From NCBI GenBank assembly GCA_964543235.1, contig CAZIXE010000064.1, positions 1-21,632 on the forward strand: DNA of 21,632 nt, read 5' to 3'. Shown piece after piece: positions 8,182 to 14,926 of this stretch. Every line of letters begins with the position of its first letter. Position 1 is the stretch's first letter. The notes under the pieces are model-generated. The model ran no database searches and was not told the DNA's origin. It worked only from the letters and a program-made list of their open reading frames with translations. Source of the DNA: JANMMJ01 sp964543235. GTDB taxonomy: Bacteria > Pseudomonadota > Alphaproteobacteria > Rhizobiales > Aestuariivirgaceae. The position numbers and the translations under genes were made by a program.

Positions 8182-9647
8182 CACCACCACGCCGGCGCTT
8201 CGAAGCGTCCGGCCGCCTCTTCGATGGCCGCCGCCACCTGGAACAGCGTTTCCTCGTCGAACGGCCTGCCGATCAGCTGCAGCCCGAGCGGCAGCCCTTC
8301 CGCCGACAGGCCGGCCGGCACCGCGATGCCGGGCAATCCCGCCATGTTGACGGTCACCGTGAAGATGTCGTTGAGATACATCTGCACCGGATCGGTGATT
8401 TCGCCCGGCGCAAAGGCCGGGCTCGGCGTCGCCGGCGTCAGCACCACGTCGACCGTGTTCCACGCCTCGTCGAAGTCGCGTTTGATCAGGGTACGGACCT
8501 TCTGGGCACGGACGTAATAGGCGTCATAGTAACCGGCCGAGAGCACATAGGTGCCGATCATGATCCGCCGCTGCACCTCGCGCCCGAAACCGGCGGCGCG
8601 CGAGTTCTCGTACTGCGCCACGATGTCATCGCCCGGAACCCTGAGGCCGTAGCGCACCCCGTCATAGCGCGCCAGGTTGGACGACGCCTCCGCCGGCGCC
8701 ACGATGTAATAGGCGGGAAGCGCGTATTTCGTATGAGGCAGGGAAATGTCGATGATCTCGGCCCCTTGCGCCTTGAGCCATTCGGCCCCCTTGCTCCACA
8801 GCGCCTCGATCTCGGCCGGCGCCCCTTCGACCCGGTATTCCTTCGGTATGCCGACCCTGAGCCCCTTGATGGGACGGCCGATCGCCGCCTCGTAGTCGGG
8901 CACCTCCTGGTCGACCGACGTCGTGTCCTTGGGATCGACACTCGCCATGGATTTCAGCATGATCGCCGCATCGCGCACATCCCGCGCAATCGGCCCGGCC
9001 TGGTCGAGCGAGGAGGCGAAGGCCACGATCCCCCAGCGCGAGCAGCGCCCGTAGGTCGGCTTGATCCCGACGGTGCCGGTGAAGGCTGCGGGTTGCCGGA
9101 TCGAGCCGCCGGTGTCGGTCGCGGTCGCCGCCGCGCAGATATGTGCCGCAACCGCTGCTGCCGAGCCGCCCGACGAGCCGCCCGGCACCAGTGCCGCGTT
9201 GGAGTTCCGGCGCCGCCACGGATTGATGACATTGCCGTAGTAGCTGGTCTCGTTGGACGAACCCATGGCGAACTCGTCCATGTTGAGCTTGCCCAGCATC
9301 ACCGCCCCGTCGCGCCACAGATTGCCGGTCACCGTCGATTCGTATGTGGGTTTGAACCCGTCGAGGATATGGCTGCAGGCCTGGGTATGGACATCGCGCG
9401 TGGCGAACAGGTCCTTGATGCCGAGCGGAATGCCTTCGAGCGCCCCGCCCTCGCCCTGCGCCAGTCTTGCATCCGACGCCCGTGCCATCGCCCGCGCCTT
9501 CTCCGGCGTCTCGACGATATAGGCGTTGAGGACGCGCGCCTTTTCCATGGCGGCCAGATAGGCCTCGGTGAGTTCGAGTGCCGAAATCTCGCGGCTGCGC
9601 AGCTTCTCCCGCGCTTCGGCGATGGTGAGTGAGGTGAGCGAGGTCAC
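8181..9647 (-). CDS. gatA: Asp-tRNA(Asn)/Glu-tRNA(Gln) amidotransferase subunit A (488 aa)
   Basis: The glutaminase subunit of the GatCAB complex, which amidates misacylated Glu-tRNA(Gln) and/or Asp-tRNA(Asn). The amidase-signature triad is visible: Lys78 in GIKDLF, cis-Ser158 in PGGSSGGS and Ser182 in TDTGGSIRQP. The 24-residue spacing between the two serines is the same as in known GatA proteins. The start is GTG at 9647, preceded by AGGA at a suitable distance, and the N-terminus (LTSLTIAEAR) matches the family. It lies 24 bases after gatC, and its stop overlaps the sdhE start. gatB, which completes the enzyme, is not in this window. Confidence 0.97.
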   Translation of the reverse strand: MTSLTSLTIAEAREKLRSREISALELTEAYLAAMEKARVLNAYIVETPEKARAMARASDARLAQGEGGALEGIPLGIKDLFATRDVHTQACSHILDGFKPTYESTVTGNLWRDGAVMLGKLNMDEFAMGSSNETSYYGNVINPWRRRNSNAALVPGGSSGGSAAAVAAHICAAATATDTGGSIRQPAAFTGTVGIKPTYGRCSRWGIVAFASSLDQAGPIARDVRDAAIMLKSMASVDPKDTTSVDQEVPDYEAAIGRPIKGLRVGIPKEYRVEGAPAEIEALWSKGAEWLKAQGAEIIDISLPHTKYALPAYYIVAPAEASSNLARYDGVRYGLRVPGDDIVAQYENSRAAGFGREVQRRIMIGTYVLSAGYYDAYYVRAQKVRTLIKRDFDEAWNTVDVVLTPATPSPAFAPGEITDPVQMYLNDIFTVTVNMAGLPGIAVPAGLSAEGLPLGLQLIGRPFDEETLFQVAAAIEEAAGRFEAPAWW

Positions 9648-9671
9648 GTTGTCCTGTCTTCCTTGGCGGAA

Positions 9672-9959
9672 CTATTCGACGACCTTGGGGACCATGAAGT
9701 AGCTGTCGTCATGGGCCGGGGCGTTCTTCACGATGTCGGCCGGGTAGCCGCCATCCGTCACCTCGTCCGGGCGCATCTTCATCTTCATGGCCACCACCGA
9801 GGTCAGCGGTTCGACATTGCTCACATCGACCTCATTGAGCTGCTCGATCCAGTGCAGGATGGCGTTGAGTTCGCCCTCGAGCCTGGGGACGTCTTCGTCC
9901 TTCACCTTGATGCGCGCCAGCCGCGCAATGCGCCTGACCGTCGCCTGATCGACCGACAT
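9672..9959 (-). CDS. gatC: Asp-tRNA(Asn)/Glu-tRNA(Gln) amidotransferase subunit C (95 aa)
   Basis: A small subunit that stabilises GatA within the GatCAB amidotransferase. The family pattern is complete: an N-terminal helix (VRRIARLARI), the ELNAILHWIEQLNEVD segment, then VEP and a C-terminal FMVPKVVE. Length (95 aa) is standard. The ATG at 9959 fits the usual family N-terminus and is preceded by an AGGGA about nine bases upstream. It lies 42 bases after the acetyltransferase gene and 24 bases before gatA on the same strand, so cotranscription with gatA is likely. Confidence 0.96.
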   Translation of the reverse strand: MSVDQATVRRIARLARIKVKDEDVPRLEGELNAILHWIEQLNEVDVSNVEPLTSVVAMKMKMRPDEVTDGGYPADIVKNAPAHDDSYFMVPKVVE

Positions 9960-10001
9960 GCTGGATTTCCCTGCTGAGAAAGCGGGCTGGATAGCACCCG
10001 A

Positions 10002-10718
10002 TCAGCGCACCCGCAACTTGGCTTTCTGCCGCCCTTGCGCGTCGAAATTGGCATCCTTCAGCCACGCCTGGAAGGCCTTGCGGATCGCCGGCCACTCCTT
10101 GTCGATGATCGCATACCAGGCGGTGTCGCGGTTGCGGCCCTTGACGATCATGTGCTGCCGGAAAATCCCCTCGAAAACGAAGCCGAAGCGCTCTGCCGCC
10201 CGCCGCGACGGCGCGTTGAGCGCATCGCATTTCCATTCCAGCCGCCGGACACCCAGCTCGTCGAAGGCGTGCCGCATCAACAGGAATATCGCCTCGCTGG
10301 CCTCGCGCGTGCGCTGCACGCCGGGCGACAGCCAGATATGGCCGATCTCGATGACGCCATTGCCGGCATCGGCGCGCAGGAAGGCGGCCATGCCGCAGGC
10401 CTTGCCGGTATCCTTGCGGATGACCGTGTAGAACCACGGATCGCGCGATTCTGCCCTGGCCTTGAGCCAGGTGAAGAACAGCTCGAAGGTGGCAAACGGC
10501 CCATAGGCCAGATAGGTCCAGACATGCCCCTCGGGGTCGCTGTCGGCAAAGGAATCATAGAGGTCGCGCGCATGCTTGGCCGGCACCACCCGCTCGAGCC
10601 GGGTCCAGCGGCCGAACAGCGGTCTGAGGTCCGGAACATGGCCTGGCGGCAACGGATCGACCGGCGCCCCGACCGGCCGCTCCGCGCTGACAGGTTTCAC
10701 CCGGCTCTCGTCGTTCAC
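10002..10718 (-). CDS. GNAT-family N-acetyltransferase, RimJ/RimL-like (238 aa)
   Basis: An acetyl-CoA-dependent N-acetyltransferase of the GNAT superfamily. After an approximately 35-residue leader, the GNAT core includes the beta-strand pair around GMAAFLRADAGNGVIEIGHIWLS, the QRTREASEA turn that should bind the acetyl-CoA pyrophosphate, and the RimL-like RRLEWKCDALNAPSRRAAERFGF segment followed by EGIFRQH. This EWKCDALN/FRQH pattern is typical of a widespread, mostly uncharacterised GNAT subfamily. The substrate is unknown. The GTG start at 10718 overlaps the stop of the upstream UPF0173 gene (GTGA), which argues for translational coupling. gatC follows 42 bases downstream. Confidence 0.88.
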   Translation of the reverse strand: MNDESRVKPVSAERPVGAPVDPLPPGHVPDLRPLFGRWTRLERVVPAKHARDLYDSFADSDPEGHVWTYLAYGPFATFELFFTWLKARAESRDPWFYTVIRKDTGKACGMAAFLRADAGNGVIEIGHIWLSPGVQRTREASEAIFLLMRHAFDELGVRRLEWKCDALNAPSRRAAERFGFVFEGIFRQHMIVKGRNRDTAWYAIIDKEWPAIRKAFQAWLKDANFDAQGRQKAKLRVR

Positions 10719-11422
10719 GGCGTCACACTCTCGCCCGCCTTGAGCGCCCTGACCTTGCCGGCGTCAGCCGCCATGGCCGCCAGGAAAGGCTTGGCATCCG
10801 GAATGACGAAGCCCTCGAAGGACGCATAGTGCGACGGGATTATCAGATCGAAGCTGAAGAAGTTCCGGCAGGCGTAAGCCGCCTGGTCCGGCCCCATGGT
10901 GAAGCGGTCGCCGATCGGCACGATGCCGATGTTCGGCCGGTAGAGTTCCTGCACCAGCTTCATGTCGAGCGTAATGCCGGTATCGCCCATGAGATAGACG
11001 GTCTTGCCCGTTTCCCGCTTGGGCATGATGACGAAGCCGGCCGGATGGCCGAGGTAGATGGGCTTGCCGCCCTCGATCCGCGATGACGAGTGATGGGCAT
11101 TGGTGAACACCACGTCGAAATCGTCGAAGGCAATGCGCCCGCCGTGGTTGCCGGGGCTGTAATGCTCGGCCCCCTGGGCCGCCAGCCAGTTGCACACCTC
11201 GAAGTTCGACACCAGCACCGCGCCGGTGACCTTGAGGATGGCGAGCGCGTCGCCGACGTGATCGTCGTGACCGTGCGTGAGCAGCACATGCGTGGCACCC
11301 TTGCCGGCTTCCTGCCAGCCGATGGTGGCCGCCGGATTGCCGGTGAGGAACGGATCGATCAGCAGCACCGCCTTGCCCGTTTCGATGCGGAAAGCGGCAT
11401 GGCCCAGATAGGTGATCTTCAT
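10715..11422 (-). CDS. UPF0173-family metal-dependent hydrolase (235 aa)
   Basis: A metallo-beta-lactamase-fold hydrolase of the UPF0173 (YtkL-like) family, probably cytoplasmic. The metal-binding HGHDDH motif is at residues 50-55, following LTH. The family N-terminus MKITYLGHAAF, the DPFLTGNP segment, GDTGIT and the later IPSHYASF are all present. The substrate of this family is not established. An ATG 27 bases upstream (11449) is in frame, but the ATG at 11422 is preferred because it coincides with the conserved family N-terminus. A GGGAGG lies 13 bases upstream, which is rather far, so the longer start is not excluded. The stop overlaps the GTG of the acetyltransferase gene. Confidence 0.93.
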   Translation of the reverse strand: MKITYLGHAAFRIETGKAVLLIDPFLTGNPAATIGWQEAGKGATHVLLTHGHDDHVGDALAILKVTGAVLVSNFEVCNWLAAQGAEHYSPGNHGGRIAFDDFDVVFTNAHHSSSRIEGGKPIYLGHPAGFVIMPKRETGKTVYLMGDTGITLDMKLVQELYRPNIGIVPIGDRFTMGPDQAAYACRNFFSFDLIIPSHYASFEGFVIPDAKPFLAAMAADAGKVRALKAGESVTP

Positions 11423-11474
11423 GGCCGTGTTCGTGCCTCCCTTCGCCATTGGCCGCGCCCCGGCCGGCGGTCTG

Positions 11475-11987
11475 TCATTGCACCTTGGCGAGCGGATCGT
11501 CGCAGGCGCCCTCCGGACACTCGCCGACCAGCTGGAAGCGGCCGTCCTTCACTTCATAAACATACTGGCAGCCGAAGGGAATGGAACAGCCGTCGCCGAT
11601 ATTGCGGCGCCGTGTCAGCACCACCGCCGGCCGCTCGCCTGGCAGGACGCGCTTGATCGTGCCGGGGAGCCTGAGCGTCACATAGCCTTCGGGCGTCGAC
11701 ATCAGCAGGACCCCGTCGGGACAGGGCGGACTGCCGCTCGCGAACACGAAGGGATCCCTCTCGCAGCCGAACATGCAGGCATAGGCGAAATAGTCGGCCG
11801 CGCCGTCGAGATTGACGTCGGAGATGCCGAACAGCCGCTCGACATACATTTCGTTGGCGACCGCTGCGCCCGAATTCGTCGTCGCACACGCTTCGGCAAA
11901 CCGCTGCGCATAGGCGGCAACCGGCGCCGGCAGCTCGCTGAGCGGCACCATGACGGCGGCAAGCAGGGGGAAGACGGCGGCCGACAT
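11475..11987 (-). CDS. Hypothetical cysteine-rich secreted protein (170 aa)
   Basis: I do not recognise this family. The first residues (MSAAVFPLLAAVMVPLSELPAPVAAYA) read as a weak signal peptide or membrane anchor, lacking positive charge, so export is a prediction. The protein has eight cysteines (34, 71, 75, 89, 134, 140, 157, 162), an even number that would fit disulfides in the periplasm. DVNLDG at 57-62 resembles a DxNxDG calcium-binding loop as in FG-GAP, dockerin or EF-hand-like repeats. The ATG at 11987 is chosen because the hydrophobic stretch follows it; the frame stays open to 12023, and an internal ATG at 11951 is another option. It lies 52 bases before the UPF0173 gene and is divergent from ruvX. 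Confidence 0.7.
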   Translation of the reverse strand: MSAAVFPLLAAVMVPLSELPAPVAAYAQRFAEACATTNSGAAVANEMYVERLFGISDVNLDGAADYFAYACMFGCERDPFVFASGSPPCPDGVLLMSTPEGYVTLRLPGTIKRVLPGERPAVVLTRRRNIGDGCSIPFGCQYVYEVKDGRFQLVGECPEGACDDPLAKVQ

Positions 11988-12026
11988 GCCGTAACCATAG
12001 TCCAAACCCCGGCGCTGCTCCACACT

Positions 12027-12055
12027 TTGCCATGCGCGGCGTTCTCGCGTATGAG
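12027..12055 (+). promoter_or_regulatory. Candidate sigma-70-type promoter of the ruvX-AEC operon
   Basis: TTGCCA (12027-12032) and TATGAG (12050-12055) are separated by exactly 17 bases. They match the consensus hexamers at five and four of six positions. Transcription would start near 12062, only a few bases before the ruvX ATG at 12065, giving a very short leader or none. The site is inferred from sequence alone. Confidence 0.35.
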
Positions 12056-12064
12056 GCTCGCATC

Positions 12065-12523
12065 ATGACTGCCTCTGGCCTTGCCGCCGCCGTTGCCGCC
12101 CTGCCCCCCAACCGCCCCCTGCTCGCCCTCGACCTCGGCACCAAGACCATCGGCATTGCCATTTCCGACCTGACCCGCCGCATTGCCTCGCCCCTGCTGA
12201 CCATCACCCGCCGCAGGTTCGGCGCCGATGCCGAGCAGCTTCTCGCCATCATCGCCCGCGAGAAGGTGGGCGCGATCGTGCTGGGCCTGCCCCTCAACAT
12301 GGATGGCAGCGAGGGGCCGCGCGCCCAGTCGACCCGGGCCTTCGCCCGCAATCTGGCGAAGCTCACCGATGTTCCGATCATCCTCTGGGACGAGCGCCTC
12401 TCCACCGCCGCGGTCGAGCGCGCCATGATCGCCGCCGATGCCAGCCGCGCCCGGCGCGCCGGCCATATCGACAAGCTCGCCGCCGTCTGGATCCTGCAGG
12501 CCGCCCTCGATTCCCTGCCATGA
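12065..12523 (+). CDS. ruvX: Putative pre-16S rRNA nuclease / Holliday junction resolvase RuvX (YqgF, 152 aa)
   Basis: An RNase H-fold nuclease of the YqgF family, associated with 16S rRNA 5'-end maturation and sometimes called a Holliday junction resolvase. The first conserved acid is Asp23 in LALDLGTKTIG. VLGLPLNMDGSEG, the DERLST motif and the C-terminal HIDKLAA with its Asp are all present. Length (152 aa) is normal. The frame is open to 12032, but the ATG at 12065 gives the usual short lead into the first strand. Its stop overlaps the ATG of the first AEC permease (ATGA), so the three plus-strand genes probably form one transcript. In related genomes ruvX is often divergent from gatCA; here three extra genes separate them. 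Confidence 0.94.
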   Translation: MTASGLAAAVAALPPNRPLLALDLGTKTIGIAISDLTRRIASPLLTITRRRFGADAEQLLAIIAREKVGAIVLGLPLNMDGSEGPRAQSTRAFARNLAKLTDVPIILWDERLSTAAVERAMIAADASRARRAGHIDKLAAVWILQAALDSLP

Positions 12524-13455
12524 CGGCCGCCTTCGAAAGCCTGTTGCCGGTGTTTGCGGTGATCGTCCTGGGCTTTGCCCTGCGCTGGCGCGCGATCGTT
12601 CCCGAAGACATGTGGCGCGGCGTCGAACTGCTCGGCTACTGGGTCTTCTTCCCCGCCCTGCTCACCGAGACCATGATCCGCGCCGATCTGCGCGCTCTGC
12701 CGCTGACCGGGATCACGCTCACCATGCTGGCCTCCTTCTTCACCATGGTGGCGGGGCTGCTGGCCGCCCGCCGGGTCATCATGTCGGGTCTGGGCCTGGC
12801 CGGGCCCGCCTATTCCTCGGTTTTCCAGAACGCCACCCGCTGGAACGGTTTCATTGCGCTGCCGATCCTGGCCAAGCTCTACGGCGATACCGGCGTCGCG
12901 CTGGTGGCGGTGGTGATGGCCGCCCTGGTGCCGGTCGCCAATCTCTCGGCGGTGATCGTGGTCGCCTGCAATGCCCACGGGCCGAAACTCGGCCGTGCCC
13001 AGCTCCTCTATGTGGTCTTCCGCAACCCGTTCATCTGGGCAACCCTGATCGGCCTTGCCGTCAATCTCCTGGCCATCCCCGTCTATGAGCCGGTGATGAC
13101 CTGGCTGCACACCCTGGGTGCTGCCGCCGTCGGCACCGGCCTCCTCATGGTGGGTGCGGGACTGAGACCCGAGGAAGCCGCCCGGCCCTCGCCTGCAACC
13201 TGGCTCGGCACCCTGCTCAAGACCGTCGCCATGCCGGCCATCGTCACCGTCTGGAGCCTCGTCTTCGGCATTGCCGGCGTGGCCTTTGTCGCCTGCCTCG
13301 TCTGCGCTGCGGTACCCACCGCCATGAGCGCCTATGTCCTTGCCCGCCAGATGGGCGGCGATGGCCCGCTCATTGCCGCGACCGTGACGGTGCAGATGGT
13401 CGTCTCCTTTGTCTCCATACCGCTCCTCATCTGGCTCGCCGAGAATTTCCGATGA
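12520..13455 (+). CDS. AEC-family permease, copy 1 (311 aa)
   Basis: An inner-membrane transporter of the AEC (auxin efflux carrier) family, with about ten hydrophobic segments across the whole length. Family traits include the N-terminal LLPVFAVIVLGFALR helix, RNPFIWATLIGLAVNL at mid-protein, MVGAGLRPE, and AVPTAMSAYVLARQMGGD near the C-terminus. Members export or import organic anions, and the substrate cannot be read from sequence. The start overlaps the ruvX stop (ATGA) and the stop overlaps the start of the second AEC gene (ATGA), indicating coupled translation. It is clearly a paralogue of the next gene. Confidence 0.92.
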   Translation: MTAAFESLLPVFAVIVLGFALRWRAIVPEDMWRGVELLGYWVFFPALLTETMIRADLRALPLTGITLTMLASFFTMVAGLLAARRVIMSGLGLAGPAYSSVFQNATRWNGFIALPILAKLYGDTGVALVAVVMAALVPVANLSAVIVVACNAHGPKLGRAQLLYVVFRNPFIWATLIGLAVNLLAIPVYEPVMTWLHTLGAAAVGTGLLMVGAGLRPEEAARPSPATWLGTLLKTVAMPAIVTVWSLVFGIAGVAFVACLVCAAVPTAMSAYVLARQMGGDGPLIAATVTVQMVVSFVSIPLLIWLAENFR

Positions 13456-14378
13456 CCGCCGCCTTTCTCGCACTGCTGCCGGTGTTTCTCGTCATCGTGG
13501 CGGGCTTCGGGCTGAAGCGTCTGGCCATCATCTCGCCCGAGCAGTGGTTCGGCATCGACCGGCTCTGCTACTTCGTGCTGTTCCCGGCCTTCTTCTTCAA
13601 GGAGATCGGTGCTGCCGACTTCTCGCGCCTGCCGGTGTTCGCCATCGCATCCGCCATGGCGCTGGCGATCCTTGCCATGTCGGCGATCCTCGTTGTTCTG
13701 GCGCGTCCGCTCAACGCAGCGCTCGCCATGGACGGTCCGCAATTCTCGAGCTTCTTCCAGGGCGTCACCCGCTGGCACACTTTCGTAGCCTTCGCGCTGG
13801 TGCCGATCTATTTCGGCCAGAACATGCTGGCGCTGGCGGCACTCGGCTCGGCGGTCATGACTCCGGTCCTCAATATCGTCTGCGTGGCGGTGATCGCCCG
13901 TTTCGCCGGCCGGAACGCCTTCTCCTGGCGCACCACCCTGCTGGCCCTGCTGCGCAACCCGTTCCTCACCTCTTCACTGGCCGGGGTCGCCTGGAATCTC
14001 TCGGGGCTGGCCCTGCCGCAGCCGGCCTTCCAGGTGCTCGATATCATTGCCAAGGGCGCCCTCGGCCTCGCCCTTCTGAGCGTCGGCGCCGGATTGCGCA
14101 TCGAGACGCTGTCGGCCAACGCCCGCGCCATTGGCGCGGCGACGGCCCTCAAGCTGCTGGCCATGCCGGCCCTGGTGTGGCTGATGCTGTACGTCCTCGG
14201 CGTATCGGGCACGCCGGCGGCGGTGGCCATCCTCTGCAATGCCGTGCCCACCGGCTCCGGCGCCTATGTGCTGGCGCGCCAGATGGGCGGCGATGCGGCC
14301 CTCGTCGCCAACATCCTCACGGTTCAGATCATCGTTGCGGCGCTGACCATTCCCTTGGTGGTGACGCTCTCGGCCTGA
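13452..14378 (+). CDS. AEC-family permease, copy 2 (308 aa)
   Basis: A second AEC-family permease that starts within the stop codon of copy 1 (ATGA). It shares with copy 1 the opening MTAAF..LLPVF.VIV.GF.L, RNPF at mid-protein, VGAGLR and the SAYVLARQMGGD-like signature (here GAYVLARQMGGD). Elsewhere the two differ substantially, so the duplication is old. The direct repeat of function suggests either two substrates or a two-subunit arrangement. The gene ends seven bases before the stop of a convergent small secreted-protein gene, leaving no space for a dedicated terminator. Confidence 0.92.
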   Translation: MTAAFLALLPVFLVIVAGFGLKRLAIISPEQWFGIDRLCYFVLFPAFFFKEIGAADFSRLPVFAIASAMALAILAMSAILVVLARPLNAALAMDGPQFSSFFQGVTRWHTFVAFALVPIYFGQNMLALAALGSAVMTPVLNIVCVAVIARFAGRNAFSWRTTLLALLRNPFLTSSLAGVAWNLSGLALPQPAFQVLDIIAKGALGLALLSVGAGLRIETLSANARAIGAATALKLLAMPALVWLMLYVLGVSGTPAAVAILCNAVPTGSGAYVLARQMGGDAALVANILTVQIIVAALTIPLVVTLSA

Positions 14379-14385
14379 GCCGCCA

Positions 14386-14778
14386 TCAGCGCCCGGCGCT
14401 GGCCACCACGCGGCCGGTTTCCGTGACCGCCATGGCCGAGGCACCCGTCAGGCAGGCGAACATCCAGCTCCGCCCCTCTGCCGCCGTGTAGCGGGTGAAC
14501 TTGCCCGGCGGGATGATGGCCTCGAAGCGCGTGGCGATGAAATCCACCACCCCGTCGGCATCATCGAAGTCGGGGGTCTCGGCGAAGGTCAGCACCAGGC
14601 TGCATTGGCCCTCCCGGCGCGTGAAATAGCCGACCGCATGCTGCGGACCGGCCTTGAGGCTGAGTGCCTGTAACGGCTGGATCGTCTGCACCGGCACGGC
14701 CTCGCCGGCACGGAGCGGCTCGCCTGTCATGGCGAGCGTGATGATGGAAGCGACTGCAACAAGGCGAATGGCAGGCAT
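14386..14778 (-). CDS. Hypothetical small secreted protein (130 aa)
   Basis: I do not recognise this family. The N-terminus (MPAIRLVAVASIITLAMTG) has one arginine then a hydrophobic core, and LRA-GEA near residue 24 is a plausible signal-peptidase site, so export to the periplasm is likely. The mature part is about 105 residues with two cysteines (59 and 109) that could form a disulfide. The ATG at 14778 is supported by AAGGAG seven bases upstream; the frame stays open further upstream but without such a site. It converges on the second AEC gene with a seven-base gap. No functional motif is visible. Confidence 0.7.
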   Translation of the reverse strand: MPAIRLVAVASIITLAMTGEPLRAGEAVPVQTIQPLQALSLKAGPQHAVGYFTRREGQCSLVLTFAETPDFDDADGVVDFIATRFEAIIPPGKFTRYTAAEGRSWMFACLTGASAMAVTETGRVVASAGR

Positions 14779-14785
14779 GGTGATG

Positions 14786-14791
14786 CTCCTT
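14786..14791 (-). promoter_or_regulatory. Ribosome-binding site of the small secreted protein
   Basis: AAGGAG on the minus strand, seven bases before the ATG at 14778. It selects that start over the longer open frame. Confidence 0.55.
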
Positions 14792-14891
14792 GCAAGACAG
14801 CCGGGCTCTCCCGTATCGGCTAGCGATTCTGGGGCCATCGGTCATTGCGATGGCCGCACCATGCACAGCACCCGTGAAAGCGCCGTGATAC

Positions 14892-14923
14892 TACTGGCGG
14901 TGGCGAGGAAGCCGCCGGCGGTA
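14892..14923 (-). terminator. Imperfect hairpin after the polytopic membrane protein gene
   Basis: Arms 14892-14904 and 14911-14923 enclose a six-base loop and begin three bases after the stop codon of the 511-residue membrane protein gene. On the minus strand 10 of 13 positions pair; on the plus strand 12 of 13 pair if G-U is allowed. There is no T-run, so it is only terminator-like. Confidence 0.3.
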
Positions 14924-14926
14924 CTG

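Noticed and set aside
11554..13473. 639-codon minus-strand open frame antisense to ruvX and the first AEC gene
   Set aside because: It runs against three well-supported genes and has the low-complexity His/Gly/Asp composition of an antisense frame.
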